From NCBI RefSeq assembly GCF_002043095.1, contig NZ_MVOC01000027.1, positions 124,001 through 188,000 on the forward strand: 64,000 nucleotides of DNA, in the 5' to 3' direction. The notes beneath the pieces were generated by a model, which was given only the letters and a program-made list of their open reading frames with translations, did not search any database and was not told the origin of the DNA. A program made the translations under genes and the position numbers. Origin of the DNA: Mycobacterium sp. AT1. Lineage in GTDB: Bacteria; Actinomycetota; Actinomycetes; Mycobacteriales; Mycobacteriaceae. Positions 20,351-29,212 of this stretch are shown here, piece after piece; within the stretch, counting starts at the first letter, position 1, and each line of letters opens with the position of its first letter.

Positions 20351-21178
20351 GTGGATCTGACCACCGTCGAGACGATCAGCACGCCGCGCCAGCGCGACGA
20401 GCTGTGGCCGATCGGCGCGGCCGATGCCGTCGTGGCCGGCGGGACGTGGCTGTTCTCCGAAGCGCAACTGAGCACCCGACGTCTGGTGGACATCACGCAG
20501 CTGGGCTGGGCACCGGTCGTCGTCGACGCCGACGGGATCGAGTTGGCCGCAACCTGCACCGTCGCCCGCGTCTCGGCGTTGTCGGCCGAACTCCCCGCGA
20601 TCCGACCCGACTGGGTAGCGGCCCCCCTCCTTCACCAGTGCTGCACCGCGTTGCTCGCGTCGTTCAAGGTGTGGAACGAGGCGACCGTCGGCGGCAACCT
20701 CTGTCTGTCCTTTCCCGCTGGGTCGATGATCTCGCTGGCCTGCGCCCTGGACGGTGAGGTGCTGGTGTGGCGGGCCGACGGTGACGACTACCGGATGCCG
20801 GTCGCCCAATTCGTGACCGGCAGCGCGACGAACGTGATGGGCGTCGGTGACGTCGTGCGCTCGGTCCACCTGCCCGCCAGGGCGTTACGTGGTCGGACCG
20901 CGTATCGCAAGTTGGCGCCCTCCCCGCTTGGCCGCTCCGGGATCGTCGTCATCGGCCGCGTTGACGACGACGGCGCGTTCGTCCTGTCGATCACCGCGGC
21001 AACGGTGCGGCCCTACGTCTTCACCCTCGCGTCGGTCGACGTCGACGCGGTGCGGAGTGCACACGCGGGCATCCCCGACGACGCGTGGACCGACGATCCG
21101 CACGGGGACCCGGATTGGCGTCGCGGTGTGTCGCTGGTGCTCGCGGAGCGAGTGTGCGCGGAGCTGCGCGCATGGTAA
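20351..21178 (+). CDS. Xanthine dehydrogenase FAD-binding subunit
   Basis: A 275-residue CoxM/XdhB-type flavin subunit. The FAD pyrophosphate loop VVAGGTWLFSEAQL and the second flavin motif ATVGGNLCLSFPAGSM are clear, followed by the C-terminal CO-dehydrogenase flavoprotein domain (YRKLAPSPLGRSGIVVIG). It passes electrons from the iron-sulfur clusters to NAD or another acceptor. The next subunit starts inside its last codons (ATGGTAA), so the pair is translationally coupled. Confidence 0.92.
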   Translation: MDLTTVETISTPRQRDELWPIGAADAVVAGGTWLFSEAQLSTRRLVDITQLGWAPVVVDADGIELAATCTVARVSALSAELPAIRPDWVAAPLLHQCCTALLASFKVWNEATVGGNLCLSFPAGSMISLACALDGEVLVWRADGDDYRMPVAQFVTGSATNVMGVGDVVRSVHLPARALRGRTAYRKLAPSPLGRSGIVVIGRVDDDGAFVLSITAATVRPYVFTLASVDVDAVRSAHAGIPDDAWTDDPHGDPDWRRGVSLVLAERVCAELRAW

Positions 21179-23775
21179 CCGTGAACGGCCAAGCGCTGCA
21201 GGGTGATCCGTGGCCCGGCCAATGCTTGCGGACCTATCTGCGCGACCATGGCCACTTCGAGGTCAAGAAGGGCTGCGACGGGGGCGACTGCGGCGCGTGT
21301 TCGGTACTGGTCGACGGGACGCCGGTGCACTCGTGCGTCTACCCAGCGTTTCGGGCCGCGGGCTGCGAGGTGACGACGGTCGCCGGCCTCGGCACCCCCG
21401 AGCATCCGCATCCCCTGCAGCGGCAATTCGTCGACGCCGCCGGTTTCCAGTGCGGATTCTGCACGGCGGGGATGATCACCACGACGTCGACCCTGACGCC
21501 AGCGCAATTGGCCGACCTGCCGCAGAATCTGAAGGGCAACCTGTGCCGGTGCACCGGCTACCGCGCGATCACCGACGCCCTTTCAGGCGCGGTGAACACC
21601 AAGAAGGCCGGTGGCGCAGGAGATTCCGTCGGCGCTCCGGCGGGCCTGCGGGTGGTCACCGGAACCGAGCAGTACACGATGGACCACGCCGTCGAGGGCC
21701 TTCTCCACCTGGCGGTGCTCCGTAGCCCCGTCGCGCACGCCAGGATCGTGTCGGTCGACACGGCAGCGGCGCAACGGATTCCCGGCGTTCGGCTGGTGCT
21801 CACCCATCGGGACAGCCCCGCCGTCGCGTTCTCGACGGCGCGCCACGAGAGCAGACTCGACGATCCCGACGACTCGTACGTCCTCGACGACACGGTGCGA
21901 TTCGTCGGCCAGCGGGTCGCCGCCGTCGTGGCCGAAACCCTTGCCGTCGCCGAAACAGCTTGCCGCGCAATAGTGGTCGAGTACGAGGAACTGCCCGCGG
22001 TGTTCGATCCCGAGCTGGCCGCGGCGGCGGGCGCTCCGCTGCTTCATGCCGGGAAGTCCGCCGAGGCCCGCATCGCCGACCCGACGCGCAATCTCGTCGC
22101 CGAGGTGCACGGCGGCGTCGGCGACGTCGAGGCCGGGGTGGCGCGGGCGGTGGAATCCGGCGGCGCGGTCGTCCGCGGGCGGTGGCACACTCAGCGCGTC
22201 CAACACGTCCATCTCGAGACGCACGGGTGCACCGGATGGCGAGACGACGACGGCCGCTTGGTGATTCGCACCAGTTCGCAGGTGCCGTTCCTGGTCCGCG
22301 AAGAGCTATGCCACGTCTTCGGCTTGGACCGCGACCAAGTGCACGTGTTCACCCGCCGCTTGGGCGGCGGCTTCGGCGGCAAGCAGGAGATGTTGGCCGA
22401 GGACTTGGTCGCGTTGGCGGTGCTACGACTGGGGCAGCCGGTGCGCTACGAGTTCAGCCGGACCGACGAGTTCACTGCCGCACCGTGTCGTCACCCCTTC
22501 CGAGTCGACGCCACCGTAGCGGCGGGACCGAACGGGGTGCTGACGGCGCTGTCGGTCGACGTGCTGGTCGACGCGGGCGCGTACGGCAATCACAGCGTCG
22601 GCGTGATGTTCCACGGATGCAGCGAGTCGGTCTCGGTCTACCGTTGTCCCAACAAGCGGGTCGACGCACGAGCGGTGTACACCAACAACATTCCGTCGGG
22701 CGCATTCCGCGGCTACGGGCTCGGTCAGGTCATCTTCGCCGTCGAGTCGGCGCTGGACCAGCTGGCCGAGAAGCTCGGCGTCGACCCGGTCGACCTCCGG
22801 CGGCGCAACGTCGTGATTCCCGGCGACCCGTTCACCGACGCCCACGTCGCCGACGACGACCTGACCTATGGCAGCTACGGCCTCGACCAGTGCCTCGATC
22901 TGGTGCAGCACGCGTTGGCCTCCGGCGAGGGATCACCGGCTCCGGACGGCGAGCAGTGGTGCGTCGGCGAGGGCGTGGCCCTGGCGATGATCGCGACCAT
23001 CCCGCCGCGGGGGCACTACGCCGACGCGTCGATCTCACTGGACGCTGACGGCGACTTCACCCTGTCGGTCGGCACTGCCGAGTTCGGCAACGGGACCTCG
23101 ACGGTGCACGGTCAGATCGTGGCCGTCGAGCTCGGCGTCGACGTCGGCCGGGTTCGACTGCGCCAATCCGACACCGATGCAACGGGATACGACACCGGAG
23201 CGTTCGGCTCGGCGGGCACCGTCGTCGCCGGGCTCGCGGTCCAAGCGGCGTGCCGAGACTTGCGGGCCGCCCTCGAGGCCAGCCCGGACGTCCGGCCGCT
23301 GACCGGATTCGGTCGACACGACGGCACACCGCGGTCGGTGGCGTTCAACGTGCAGGGGTTCCGCGTCGCGGTCGACGTCACCACCGGCGAGGTGCGCATC
23401 CTGAAGTCCGTGCACGCCGCAGACGCGGGCGTGGTGATGAATCCCGAGCAATGCCGCGGCCAAGTCGAAGGCGGCGTCGCCCAGGGCATCGGCAGCGCGT
23501 TGTACGAGGAGATGCGCACCGGGCCCGACGGCGCCGTCACGACCGACGCCCTGCGCAACTACCACATTCCGCAGCTCGCCGACCTTCCGGTGACGGAGGT
23601 GTACTTCGCCGACACCTACGACGTGCTCGGGCCGTTCGGGGCGAAGTCGATGAGCGAGTCGCCATACAACCCGGTGGCTCCGGCACTTGCCAACGCGATC
23701 GCGCGGGCATGTGGCGCGCGCCTGCGTCGGCTGCCGATGACACCCGCACGGGTGTGGCGTGCCCTCAACACCTGA
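21172..23775 (+). CDS. Xanthine dehydrogenase: [2Fe-2S] and molybdopterin subunits in one chain
   Basis: An 867-residue protein from the ATG that overlaps the preceding stop. Residues 1-150 are the iron-sulfur part: CDGGDCGACSVLVDG for the plant-type cluster, CGFCTAGM and NLCRCTGYRAI for the second cluster. From about 160 the molybdenum-binding part begins (VTGTEQYTMDHAVEG), with GGGFGGKQEMLAEDLVAL, GAFRGYGLGQ and the C-terminal segment with the expected active-site glutamate (PFGAKSMSESPYNP). It oxidises hypoxanthine/xanthine to urate, feeding the uricase route upstream. Fusion of small and large subunits leaves FAD on a separate chain. Confidence 0.93.
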   Translation: MVTVNGQALQGDPWPGQCLRTYLRDHGHFEVKKGCDGGDCGACSVLVDGTPVHSCVYPAFRAAGCEVTTVAGLGTPEHPHPLQRQFVDAAGFQCGFCTAGMITTTSTLTPAQLADLPQNLKGNLCRCTGYRAITDALSGAVNTKKAGGAGDSVGAPAGLRVVTGTEQYTMDHAVEGLLHLAVLRSPVAHARIVSVDTAAAQRIPGVRLVLTHRDSPAVAFSTARHESRLDDPDDSYVLDDTVRFVGQRVAAVVAETLAVAETACRAIVVEYEELPAVFDPELAAAAGAPLLHAGKSAEARIADPTRNLVAEVHGGVGDVEAGVARAVESGGAVVRGRWHTQRVQHVHLETHGCTGWRDDDGRLVIRTSSQVPFLVREELCHVFGLDRDQVHVFTRRLGGGFGGKQEMLAEDLVALAVLRLGQPVRYEFSRTDEFTAAPCRHPFRVDATVAAGPNGVLTALSVDVLVDAGAYGNHSVGVMFHGCSESVSVYRCPNKRVDARAVYTNNIPSGAFRGYGLGQVIFAVESALDQLAEKLGVDPVDLRRRNVVIPGDPFTDAHVADDDLTYGSYGLDQCLDLVQHALASGEGSPAPDGEQWCVGEGVALAMIATIPPRGHYADASISLDADGDFTLSVGTAEFGNGTSTVHGQIVAVELGVDVGRVRLRQSDTDATGYDTGAFGSAGTVVAGLAVQAACRDLRAALEASPDVRPLTGFGRHDGTPRSVAFNVQGFRVAVDVTTGEVRILKSVHAADAGVVMNPEQCRGQVEGGVAQGIGSALYEEMRTGPDGAVTTDALRNYHIPQLADLPVTEVYFADTYDVLGPFGAKSMSESPYNPVAPALANAIARACGARLRRLPMTPARVWRALNT

Positions 23776-23786
23776 CCCCCTTCCCC

Positions 23787-23846
23787 GCGAGCGTGCGTGT
23801 CCGAGGGCGACACACCGGTCACTTTCCGGAGTTGGCGCACGCTCGC
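23787..23846. repeat. 11-bp inverted repeat with nested GTGTC/GACAC stem
   Basis: GCGAGCGTGCG (23787-23797) and CGCACGCTCGC (23836-23846), with an inner GTGTC/GACAC pair, directly downstream of the xanthine dehydrogenase stop. Same class of 3' palindrome as those after accA3, uraD and pcd. Confidence 0.6.
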
Positions 23847-23872
23847 GCACGCCGTTTGTCGGCAGTGCGACA

Positions 23873-23878
23873 TAGCAT
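23873..23878 (+). promoter_or_regulatory. -10 box TAGCAT of the Mrr-like gene (leaderless)
   Basis: TANNNT hexamer 7 nt before the GTG at 23886, no ribosome site. Confidence 0.45.
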
Positions 23879-23885
23879 TCCCACC

Positions 23886-24434
23886 GTGTGGAAGGTCTAC
23901 GCCGTGGTGGCGGTCGCAGCGGGGATCGCCGCGCACGTGGCGGGGCTGGATCTCCGGTGGACCGTCGCCGCCGCCGTGCTGGCGCCCGCGCTGCCGGCGT
24001 TTCTGGTTGGCGTGCTGCGCGGCGCGCGGACCCCGGCGGCGCGCGAGGACCCCGCCGTCGCCAAGCAGTCCATGACCGGCACCGAATTCGAGGATCACGT
24101 CGCCCGCATCGCCCGGTCCAGTGGTGCGTCGGTCATCATGACGGCGGTGACGGGCGACTACGGCGTCGACCTCGTCGTCGGCCGCCGCCCCAATCGCCTT
24201 GCCATTCAATGCAAACGGCAGTCCCGGCCGGTCGGCTCCGGCGCCGTGCAGGAAGTCGTCGCCGGTGCCGTCATGCACGACTGCGCGCACACCATGGTGG
24301 TCACCAATCACGACTTCACCCCCGCCGCTCGGCGTCTCGCCGAGCGGCATGGCTGTGTCCTGGTGGGGGGCGCAGAGCTGACCCGGCTGGGGTCGACGAT
24401 CCGCCGGCTGGTGAACGCGGAACCGGCCCGATAG
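23886..24434 (+). CDS. Membrane-anchored Mrr-type restriction endonuclease-like protein
   Basis: 182 residues from a leaderless GTG. Two hydrophobic segments lie at residues about 2-40 (VYAVVAVAAGIAAHVAGL and WTVAAAVLAPALPAFLVGVL). The rest is a PD-(D/E)xK nuclease of the Mrr_cat type: TGTEFEDHVARIARSSGA with the first acid, GDYGVDLVVGRRPNRLAIQCKRQ with the D and Q-x-K catalytic residues, and MVVTNHDFTPAARRLAERHGC. Mrr proteins cut modified or foreign DNA; membrane-anchored versions are poorly understood. It is convergent with lat, 12 nt apart, and has no methylase partner here. Confidence 0.8.
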   Translation: MWKVYAVVAVAAGIAAHVAGLDLRWTVAAAVLAPALPAFLVGVLRGARTPAAREDPAVAKQSMTGTEFEDHVARIARSSGASVIMTAVTGDYGVDLVVGRRPNRLAIQCKRQSRPVGSGAVQEVVAGAVMHDCAHTMVVTNHDFTPAARRLAERHGCVLVGGAELTRLGSTIRRLVNAEPAR

Positions 24435-24446
24435 CCGACGCGGCGG

Positions 24447-25787
24447 TTAGAACTCGGCCAGCACCGCGCGCACCGCGTCGACCGCGGCGTCGAGCTCGAC
24501 CTTCGAGACGGTCAGCGCGGGCCGGAAGCGGACACTGTCGGGTCCACTGGCCAGCATGATCACCCGGCGGTCCCACAGCTTGGCGATCAGCGTGTCCCGT
24601 TGTTCTGCCGTTGCCATGCTGAAGGCGCACATCAGGCCGCGACCGCGCGGGTCGACGACGAGCTCTGGGAATTCGACGGCCAGATCCTCGAGCCGACCGA
24701 GCAGGTACCGGCCGAGCTCCGCGGCGCGTGGCATCAGGCCTTCGCCCTCGATGGTCTCGAGGATGCGCCGCGACCTGACCATGTCGGTCAGGTTGCCGCC
24801 CCAGGTGGAGTTGATCCGCGAGCTGACGGCGAACACGTTGTCGGCGACGTCGTCGACGCGCCGACCGGCCATGACGCCGCACACCTGCGTCTTCTTGCCA
24901 AACGCGACGACGTCGGGCATGACGCCCAATTGCTGGTAGGCCCAAGCGGTTCCGGTCATGCCGCAACCCGTCTGTACCTCGTCGAAGATCAACAGCGCGT
25001 CGAACTCGTCGCACAGTTCACGCATCGCGGCGAAGAACTCGGCGCGGATGTGACGGTCGCCGCCCTCCCCCTGGATCGGCTCGGCGATGAAGCACGCGAC
25101 GTCGTGGGGGTTGGCCTCGAATGCCGCGCGGGCCTGACGAAGCGACTCGGCCTCGAGCTCGTCGACGTTCGCGCCGGGCCGCAGGTATGGCGCGTCGATC
25201 CGGGGCCAGTCGAACTTCGGGAACCGCGCGACCTTGTTGGGGTCGGTGTTGGTCAACGACAGCGTGTAGCCGCTGCGACCGTGGAACGCGCCTTGCAGGT
25301 GGAGCACCTTGGTGCCGAGCGCCGGGTCGACGCCCTTGCTCTCGTTCAGCCGGCTCTTCCAGTCGAATGCGACCTTGAGCGCGTTTTCGACGGCGAGCGC
25401 GCCACCGTCGACGAAGAACAGGTGCGGCAGGGCGGGGTCGCCGAGTACGCGGGCGAACGTCTCGACGAATCGGGCCATCGGCACGGTGTAGACGTCGGAG
25501 TTGCTCGGCTTGTTCACCGCCGCCGCGGCAAGCTCGGCGCGGAACGCCTGGTCGTCGGCCAGCGACGGGTGGTTCATGCCGAGGGCCGAGGACGCGAAGA
25601 AGGTGAACATGTCCAGATAGCTCTCACCGGTGCGGGCGTCGACGAGATGAGAGCCGGCAGATCGGTCGACGTCGAGCACGAAGTCGAGCCCGTCGGCCAG
25701 GATGCTGCGACTCAGCACCTCGCGGACGTCGTCGGGTGCCACGGAGTGGCCGGGGGCGCGGACGCGGGAAGGCAGGACAGCGGTCAT
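24447..25787 (-). CDS. lat: L-lysine 6-transaminase
   Basis: A 446-residue class III PLP aminotransferase of the usual Lat length. Motifs: ILADGLDFVLDVDRSAGSHLVD, FFASSALGMNHPSL, GAFHGRSGYTLSLTN, AEPIQGEGGDRHIR, LIFDEVQTGCGMTGT (PLP-ring aspartate) and FGKKTQVCGV with the Schiff-base lysine. It converts L-lysine and 2-oxoglutarate to 1-piperideine-6-carboxylate and glutamate. It follows lrpA on the same strand but has its own -10 box. HglS and Pcd for later steps lie divergently just beyond lrpA. Lat is strongly induced in persistence models of M. tuberculosis. Confidence 0.95.
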   Translation of the reverse strand: MTAVLPSRVRAPGHSVAPDDVREVLSRSILADGLDFVLDVDRSAGSHLVDARTGESYLDMFTFFASSALGMNHPSLADDQAFRAELAAAAVNKPSNSDVYTVPMARFVETFARVLGDPALPHLFFVDGGALAVENALKVAFDWKSRLNESKGVDPALGTKVLHLQGAFHGRSGYTLSLTNTDPNKVARFPKFDWPRIDAPYLRPGANVDELEAESLRQARAAFEANPHDVACFIAEPIQGEGGDRHIRAEFFAAMRELCDEFDALLIFDEVQTGCGMTGTAWAYQQLGVMPDVVAFGKKTQVCGVMAGRRVDDVADNVFAVSSRINSTWGGNLTDMVRSRRILETIEGEGLMPRAAELGRYLLGRLEDLAVEFPELVVDPRGRGLMCAFSMATAEQRDTLIAKLWDRRVIMLASGPDSVRFRPALTVSKVELDAAVDAVRAVLAEF

Positions 25788-25793
25788 ACCGAC

Positions 25794-25799
25794 ATCTTA
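25794..25799 (-). promoter_or_regulatory. -10 box TAAGAT of lat (leaderless)
   Basis: On the minus strand TAAGAT ends 6 nt before the lat ATG. The surrounding lrpA-lat gap (25788-25839) is unusually AT-rich and a plausible LrpA binding site. Confidence 0.5.
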
Positions 25800-25839
25800 A
25801 CGGAACTTTTACGGTCTGCACGACCCTTCGCAGGATTTT

Positions 25840-26301
25840 CTACGGCAGTACGTCGCGGTCCTCGTAAAATGTCTGTAAGATGATGGTGCTTCGGGTGCGG
25901 ACGTTCGCTGCCGTCCGGATCTGTTGCAACAAGTCTTCGAGCGCCCGCGCCGACCGGACACGCACCAGGAGGACGTAGCTTTCGTCCCCCGCCACCGAGT
26001 GACACGACTCGATGGCGTCGATGTGTTCGAGCCGCGCGGGCGCGTCATCGGGTTGAGAGGGGTCGATTGGGGTGATGGACACGAACGCCGAGAGCATGTT
26101 GCCGACGGCCTCCGGGTCGATCCGGGCGTGGTACCCCGTCACGACTCCGCGCGTCTCCAGCCGCCGGACGCGAGACTGCACGGCGGACACCGACAGACCC
26201 GCACTCACTGCCAGGTGCGCCAGCGTGGCCCGGCCGTCGGCCACCAACTCACGAACCAGCGTCCTGTCGATGTCGTCGAGCTCGTCGGAAAGGTCGGCCA
26301 T
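25840..26301 (-). CDS. lrpA: Lrp/AsnC-family transcriptional regulator
   Basis: A 153-residue feast/famine regulator. The N-terminal helix-turn-helix reads LDDIDRTLVRELVADGRATLAHLAVSAGLSVSAVQSRVRRLE. The C-terminal RAM domain includes VTGYHARIDPEAVG, CHSVAGDESYVLLVRVRSA and the end TRSTIILQTFYEDR. It corresponds to M. tuberculosis LrpA (Rv3291c), which controls lat in response to amino acids. A TAGTCT box lies 6 nt before the ATG, and the gene is divergent from hglS-pcd (66 nt between), so it can control both sides. Confidence 0.93.
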   Translation of the reverse strand: MADLSDELDDIDRTLVRELVADGRATLAHLAVSAGLSVSAVQSRVRRLETRGVVTGYHARIDPEAVGNMLSAFVSITPIDPSQPDDAPARLEHIDAIESCHSVAGDESYVLLVRVRSARALEDLLQQIRTAANVRTRSTIILQTFYEDRDVLP

Positions 26302-26307
26302 GGCGGG

Positions 26308-26313
26308 AGACTA
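26308..26313 (-). promoter_or_regulatory. -10 box TAGTCT of lrpA (leaderless)
   Basis: On the minus strand TAGTCT ends 6 nt before the lrpA ATG with no ribosome site. Confidence 0.5.
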
Positions 26314-26367
26314 TCGCAGGGTCCCGACGGGCAGGAGCGGAGCGACCCGGGGACGAGGTGCGACGGA

Positions 26368-27597
26368 ATGAGCGTCATGACTGCCGAACTCAGAAGTCGC
26401 TTCGCGGCGGCGCTCTCACGGATGTACGGCGCCGAGGTGCCCGCCTACACGACGTTGGTCGACGTCAGCACCGAGGTCAACCGTGACCACCGACGCGACG
26501 ACGGTCTCGGTTCGCTCGAGCGCGTCACCGCCGAACGCCACGGCGCGATCCGGGTCGGCAGCTCCCGCGAACTCGCCGACGTCGCCGACCTGTTCGCCGC
26601 CTTCGGGATGTATCCGGTGGGCTTCTACGATCTGCGTGAGGCGGCCTCCCCCGTCCCCGTCGTCTCCACGGCGTTTCGGCCGATCGACGCCGACGAACTG
26701 GCGCACAACCCGTTTCGCGTGTTCACCTCGATGCTCGCCACCGCCGACACCAGGTTCTTCGATCCCGAGCTACGGGCCCGCGTCGACCGATTCCTCGGCG
26801 CGCGTGAACTATTCGACCCCGAGCTGATCGCCATGGCCAGGACGATCGCAGCCGACGGAGGGTGCGGCCCCGACCGGGCCGACGAGTTCGTCACCCGCGC
26901 CGTGTCGGCATTCGCCCTGTCTCGCGACCCGATCGACGCCGGCTGGTACGACGAACTGTCGCGGGTGTCGGCCGTGGCCGCCGACATCGCCGGCGTGCGG
27001 ACCACCCACGTCAACCATCTGACGCCGCGGGTGCTCGACATCGACGAGCTGTACCACCGCATGGTCGCCAGAGGCGTCGCGATGACGCGCACCATCCAGG
27101 GTCCACCTCGGACCGACGGGCCCGACGTGCTGTTGCGGCAGACGTCGTTTCGCGCGCTGGCCGAACCACGCCGGTTCCGCGACGCGGATGGCGTCATGAC
27201 CGAGGGCAGCCTGCGGGTGCGCTTCGGCGAGGTCGAGGCCAGGGGCGTGGCGCTGACCCGCGCGGGCCGCGACCGCTACGACGCCGCGATGCACGCCCCG
27301 AACCCGTCGACGACGTGGGCCGAGCACTTCCCGTCCAGCCACGCCGAGCTGGCCGCCCAGGGTTTGGCCTACTACCGTGGCGGCGACCCGACCAAACCCG
27401 TTGTCTACGAGGACTTCCTGCCCATCTCCGCGGCGGGCATCTTCCGGTCCAACCTCGACGCCGAGCCGACCACCCCCCGGTCCGGCCCGTCGGATGCCGA
27501 GAACGAATTCACCTATGACGCAGCGTGGCTGGCCGGTGCCATCGGCCAGCACGTCCACGACCCGTACGACCTCTACGAGAAAGCAGCAGCACAGTGA
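26368..27597 (+). CDS. hglS: 2-oxoadipate dioxygenase/decarboxylase (HglS, DUF1338 family)
   Basis: A 409-residue DUF1338/YdcJ-type protein with a vicinal-oxygen-chelate-like fold. Recognisable are the N-terminal TTLVDVSTEVNRDH, SRELADVADLFAAFGMYPVGFYDL, the metal-histidine segment TTHVNHLTPRVLDIDELY, and PVVYEDFLPISAAGIFRSNL near the end. Characterised HglS converts 2-oxoadipate to D-2-hydroxyglutarate in lysine catabolism. Here it sits between lat/lrpA and pcd, which supply 2-aminoadipate. Its stop overlaps the GTG of pcd. The aminotransferase between aminoadipate and oxoadipate is not in the window. Confidence 0.87.
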   Translation: MSVMTAELRSRFAAALSRMYGAEVPAYTTLVDVSTEVNRDHRRDDGLGSLERVTAERHGAIRVGSSRELADVADLFAAFGMYPVGFYDLREAASPVPVVSTAFRPIDADELAHNPFRVFTSMLATADTRFFDPELRARVDRFLGARELFDPELIAMARTIAADGGCGPDRADEFVTRAVSAFALSRDPIDAGWYDELSRVSAVAADIAGVRTTHVNHLTPRVLDIDELYHRMVARGVAMTRTIQGPPRTDGPDVLLRQTSFRALAEPRRFRDADGVMTEGSLRVRFGEVEARGVALTRAGRDRYDAAMHAPNPSTTWAEHFPSSHAELAAQGLAYYRGGDPTKPVVYEDFLPISAAGIFRSNLDAEPTTPRSGPSDAENEFTYDAAWLAGAIGQHVHDPYDLYEKAAAQ

Positions 27598-29141
27598 CTA
27601 CCAGCTCGACCACCACCACCGCACTCCCCACCGCCGACGAGCTCCGCGACCGCGCTCGCGCCGCACTGAAGGCCGTCGGCTCCGCCGTCGAACTTGGCGA
27701 GCCGGGCGGCGCCGGGCTGCAGGCCAGCACCCCGGTCACGGGTGACGTGCTCTTCACGGTCACCGAGACCACCTCCGTCGAGACCGATGCGGCCATCGCC
27801 GACGCGGCGGCGGCGTTCGCGGCGTGGCGGGTCACGCCGGCCCCCGTGCGCGGTGCCCTGGTCGCACGGCTCGGTGAGCTGCTCGTCGAACACAAGGCGG
27901 ACGTGGGCACGCTGGTGACCATCGAAGCGGGCAAGATCACCTCGGAAGCCCTCGGCGAGGTTCAGGAGATGATCGACATCTGCCAGTTCGCCGTCGGCCT
28001 TTCGCGGCAGCTGTACGGCCGCACCATCGCCTCGGAGCGCCCCGGCCACCGGTTGATGGAGACGTGGCACCCGCTCGGCGTCGTCGGCGTCATCACCGCC
28101 TTCAACTTCCCGGTCGCGGTCTGGGCGTGGAACACCGCGGTCGCCCTGGTGTGTGGCGACACCGTGGTGTGGAAGCCGTCTGAGCTCACTCCGCTGACGG
28201 CCATCGCCTGCCAGGCGCTGATCGAGCGGGCCGCGGCCGACGTCGGTGCGCCGGCAGACGTGGCACGACTCATCCAGGGCGGCAGGGAGATCGGCCAGCA
28301 GCTGGTCGACGATCCCCGGGTCGCGTTGGTCAGTGCAACGGGTTCGGTGCGGATGGGTCAGCAGGTCGGCCCCCGGGTCGCCCAGCGGTTCGGCAAGTCA
28401 CTGCTGGAACTCGGCGGCAACAACGCGGCCGTCGTCACCCCGTCGGCGGATCTGGACCTGGCCGTGCGCGGCATCGTGTTCTCCGCGGCGGGCACCGCGG
28501 GACAGCGGTGCACGACCCTGCGGCGGGTGATCGCCCACACGTCGGTCGTCGACGCCCTGGTCGAGCGCATCACCGCGGCGTACCTCAGCCTCCCCATCGG
28601 TGACCCCTCCTCCGACGGGACCCTCGTCGGGCCGCTGATCCACGAGCGCTCCTACCGCGACATGGTCGGCGCGCTGGAGACTGCGGCGGCCGACGGCGGC
28701 GTGGTCACCGGCGGTGGCCGACGCGATCTCGGTGAGGGGTCGTTCTACGTCGAGCCTGCCGTCGTGCGGATGCCGGAGCAGACGGCCGTCGTGCACGACG
28801 AGACGTTCGCACCGATCCTCTACGTACTGACCTACGACACCCTCGACGAGGCCATCGCGCTCAACAACGCGGTGCCACAGGGCCTTTCGTCGGCCATCTT
28901 CACTACCGACATGCGCGAGGCTGAGCGCTTCATGGCCGCCGACGGGTCCGACTGCGGCATCGCCAACGTCAACATCGGCACCTCGGGCGCCGAGATCGGC
29001 GGTGCATTCGGCGGTGAGAAGCAGACCGGCGGTGGCCGTGAGTCGGGGTCTGACTCGTGGAAGGCGTACATGCGGCGGGCCACCAACACCGTCAACTACA
29101 GCTCCGAGCTGCCGCTGGCCCAGGGAGTGCACTTCGGCTAG
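27594..29141 (+). CDS. pcd: Piperideine-6-carboxylate (aminoadipate semialdehyde) dehydrogenase
   Basis: A 515-residue ALDH superfamily enzyme of the ALDH7/Pcd type. The GTG start overlaps the hglS stop (GTGA). Motifs: VVGVITAFNFPVAVWAWN, VVWKPSELTPL, SLLELGGNNAAVV with general-base E272, GTAGQRCTTLRR with catalytic C306, and GGAFGGEKQTGGGRESGSD at the C-terminus. It oxidises the Lat product to 2-aminoadipate. Position and sequence match Rv3293. Confidence 0.94.
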   Translation: MTTSSTTTTALPTADELRDRARAALKAVGSAVELGEPGGAGLQASTPVTGDVLFTVTETTSVETDAAIADAAAAFAAWRVTPAPVRGALVARLGELLVEHKADVGTLVTIEAGKITSEALGEVQEMIDICQFAVGLSRQLYGRTIASERPGHRLMETWHPLGVVGVITAFNFPVAVWAWNTAVALVCGDTVVWKPSELTPLTAIACQALIERAAADVGAPADVARLIQGGREIGQQLVDDPRVALVSATGSVRMGQQVGPRVAQRFGKSLLELGGNNAAVVTPSADLDLAVRGIVFSAAGTAGQRCTTLRRVIAHTSVVDALVERITAAYLSLPIGDPSSDGTLVGPLIHERSYRDMVGALETAAADGGVVTGGGRRDLGEGSFYVEPAVVRMPEQTAVVHDETFAPILYVLTYDTLDEAIALNNAVPQGLSSAIFTTDMREAERFMAADGSDCGIANVNIGTSGAEIGGAFGGEKQTGGGRESGSDSWKAYMRRATNTVNYSSELPLAQGVHFG

Positions 29142-29193
29142 CGATTTCGGCGCGTTCTTCCGCGCTGACCGCGGGTGAACGCGCCGAAATCGC
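29141..29193. terminator. 16-bp perfect inverted repeat after pcd
   Basis: Arms 29141-29156 and 29178-29193 (GCGATTTCGGCGCGTT and its complement) with a nested CCGCG/CGCGG stem. It begins at the last base of the pcd stop and ends 8 nt before the htpG -10 box, so it separates the two transcripts. Confidence 0.65.
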
Positions 29194-29200
29194 CGGGGAT

Positions 29201-29206
29201 TATCAT
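29201..29206 (+). promoter_or_regulatory. -10 box TATCAT of htpG (leaderless)
   Basis: TANNNT hexamer ending 6 nt before the GTG at 29213, no ribosome site. Confidence 0.55.
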
Positions 29207-29212
29207 CGCGGC

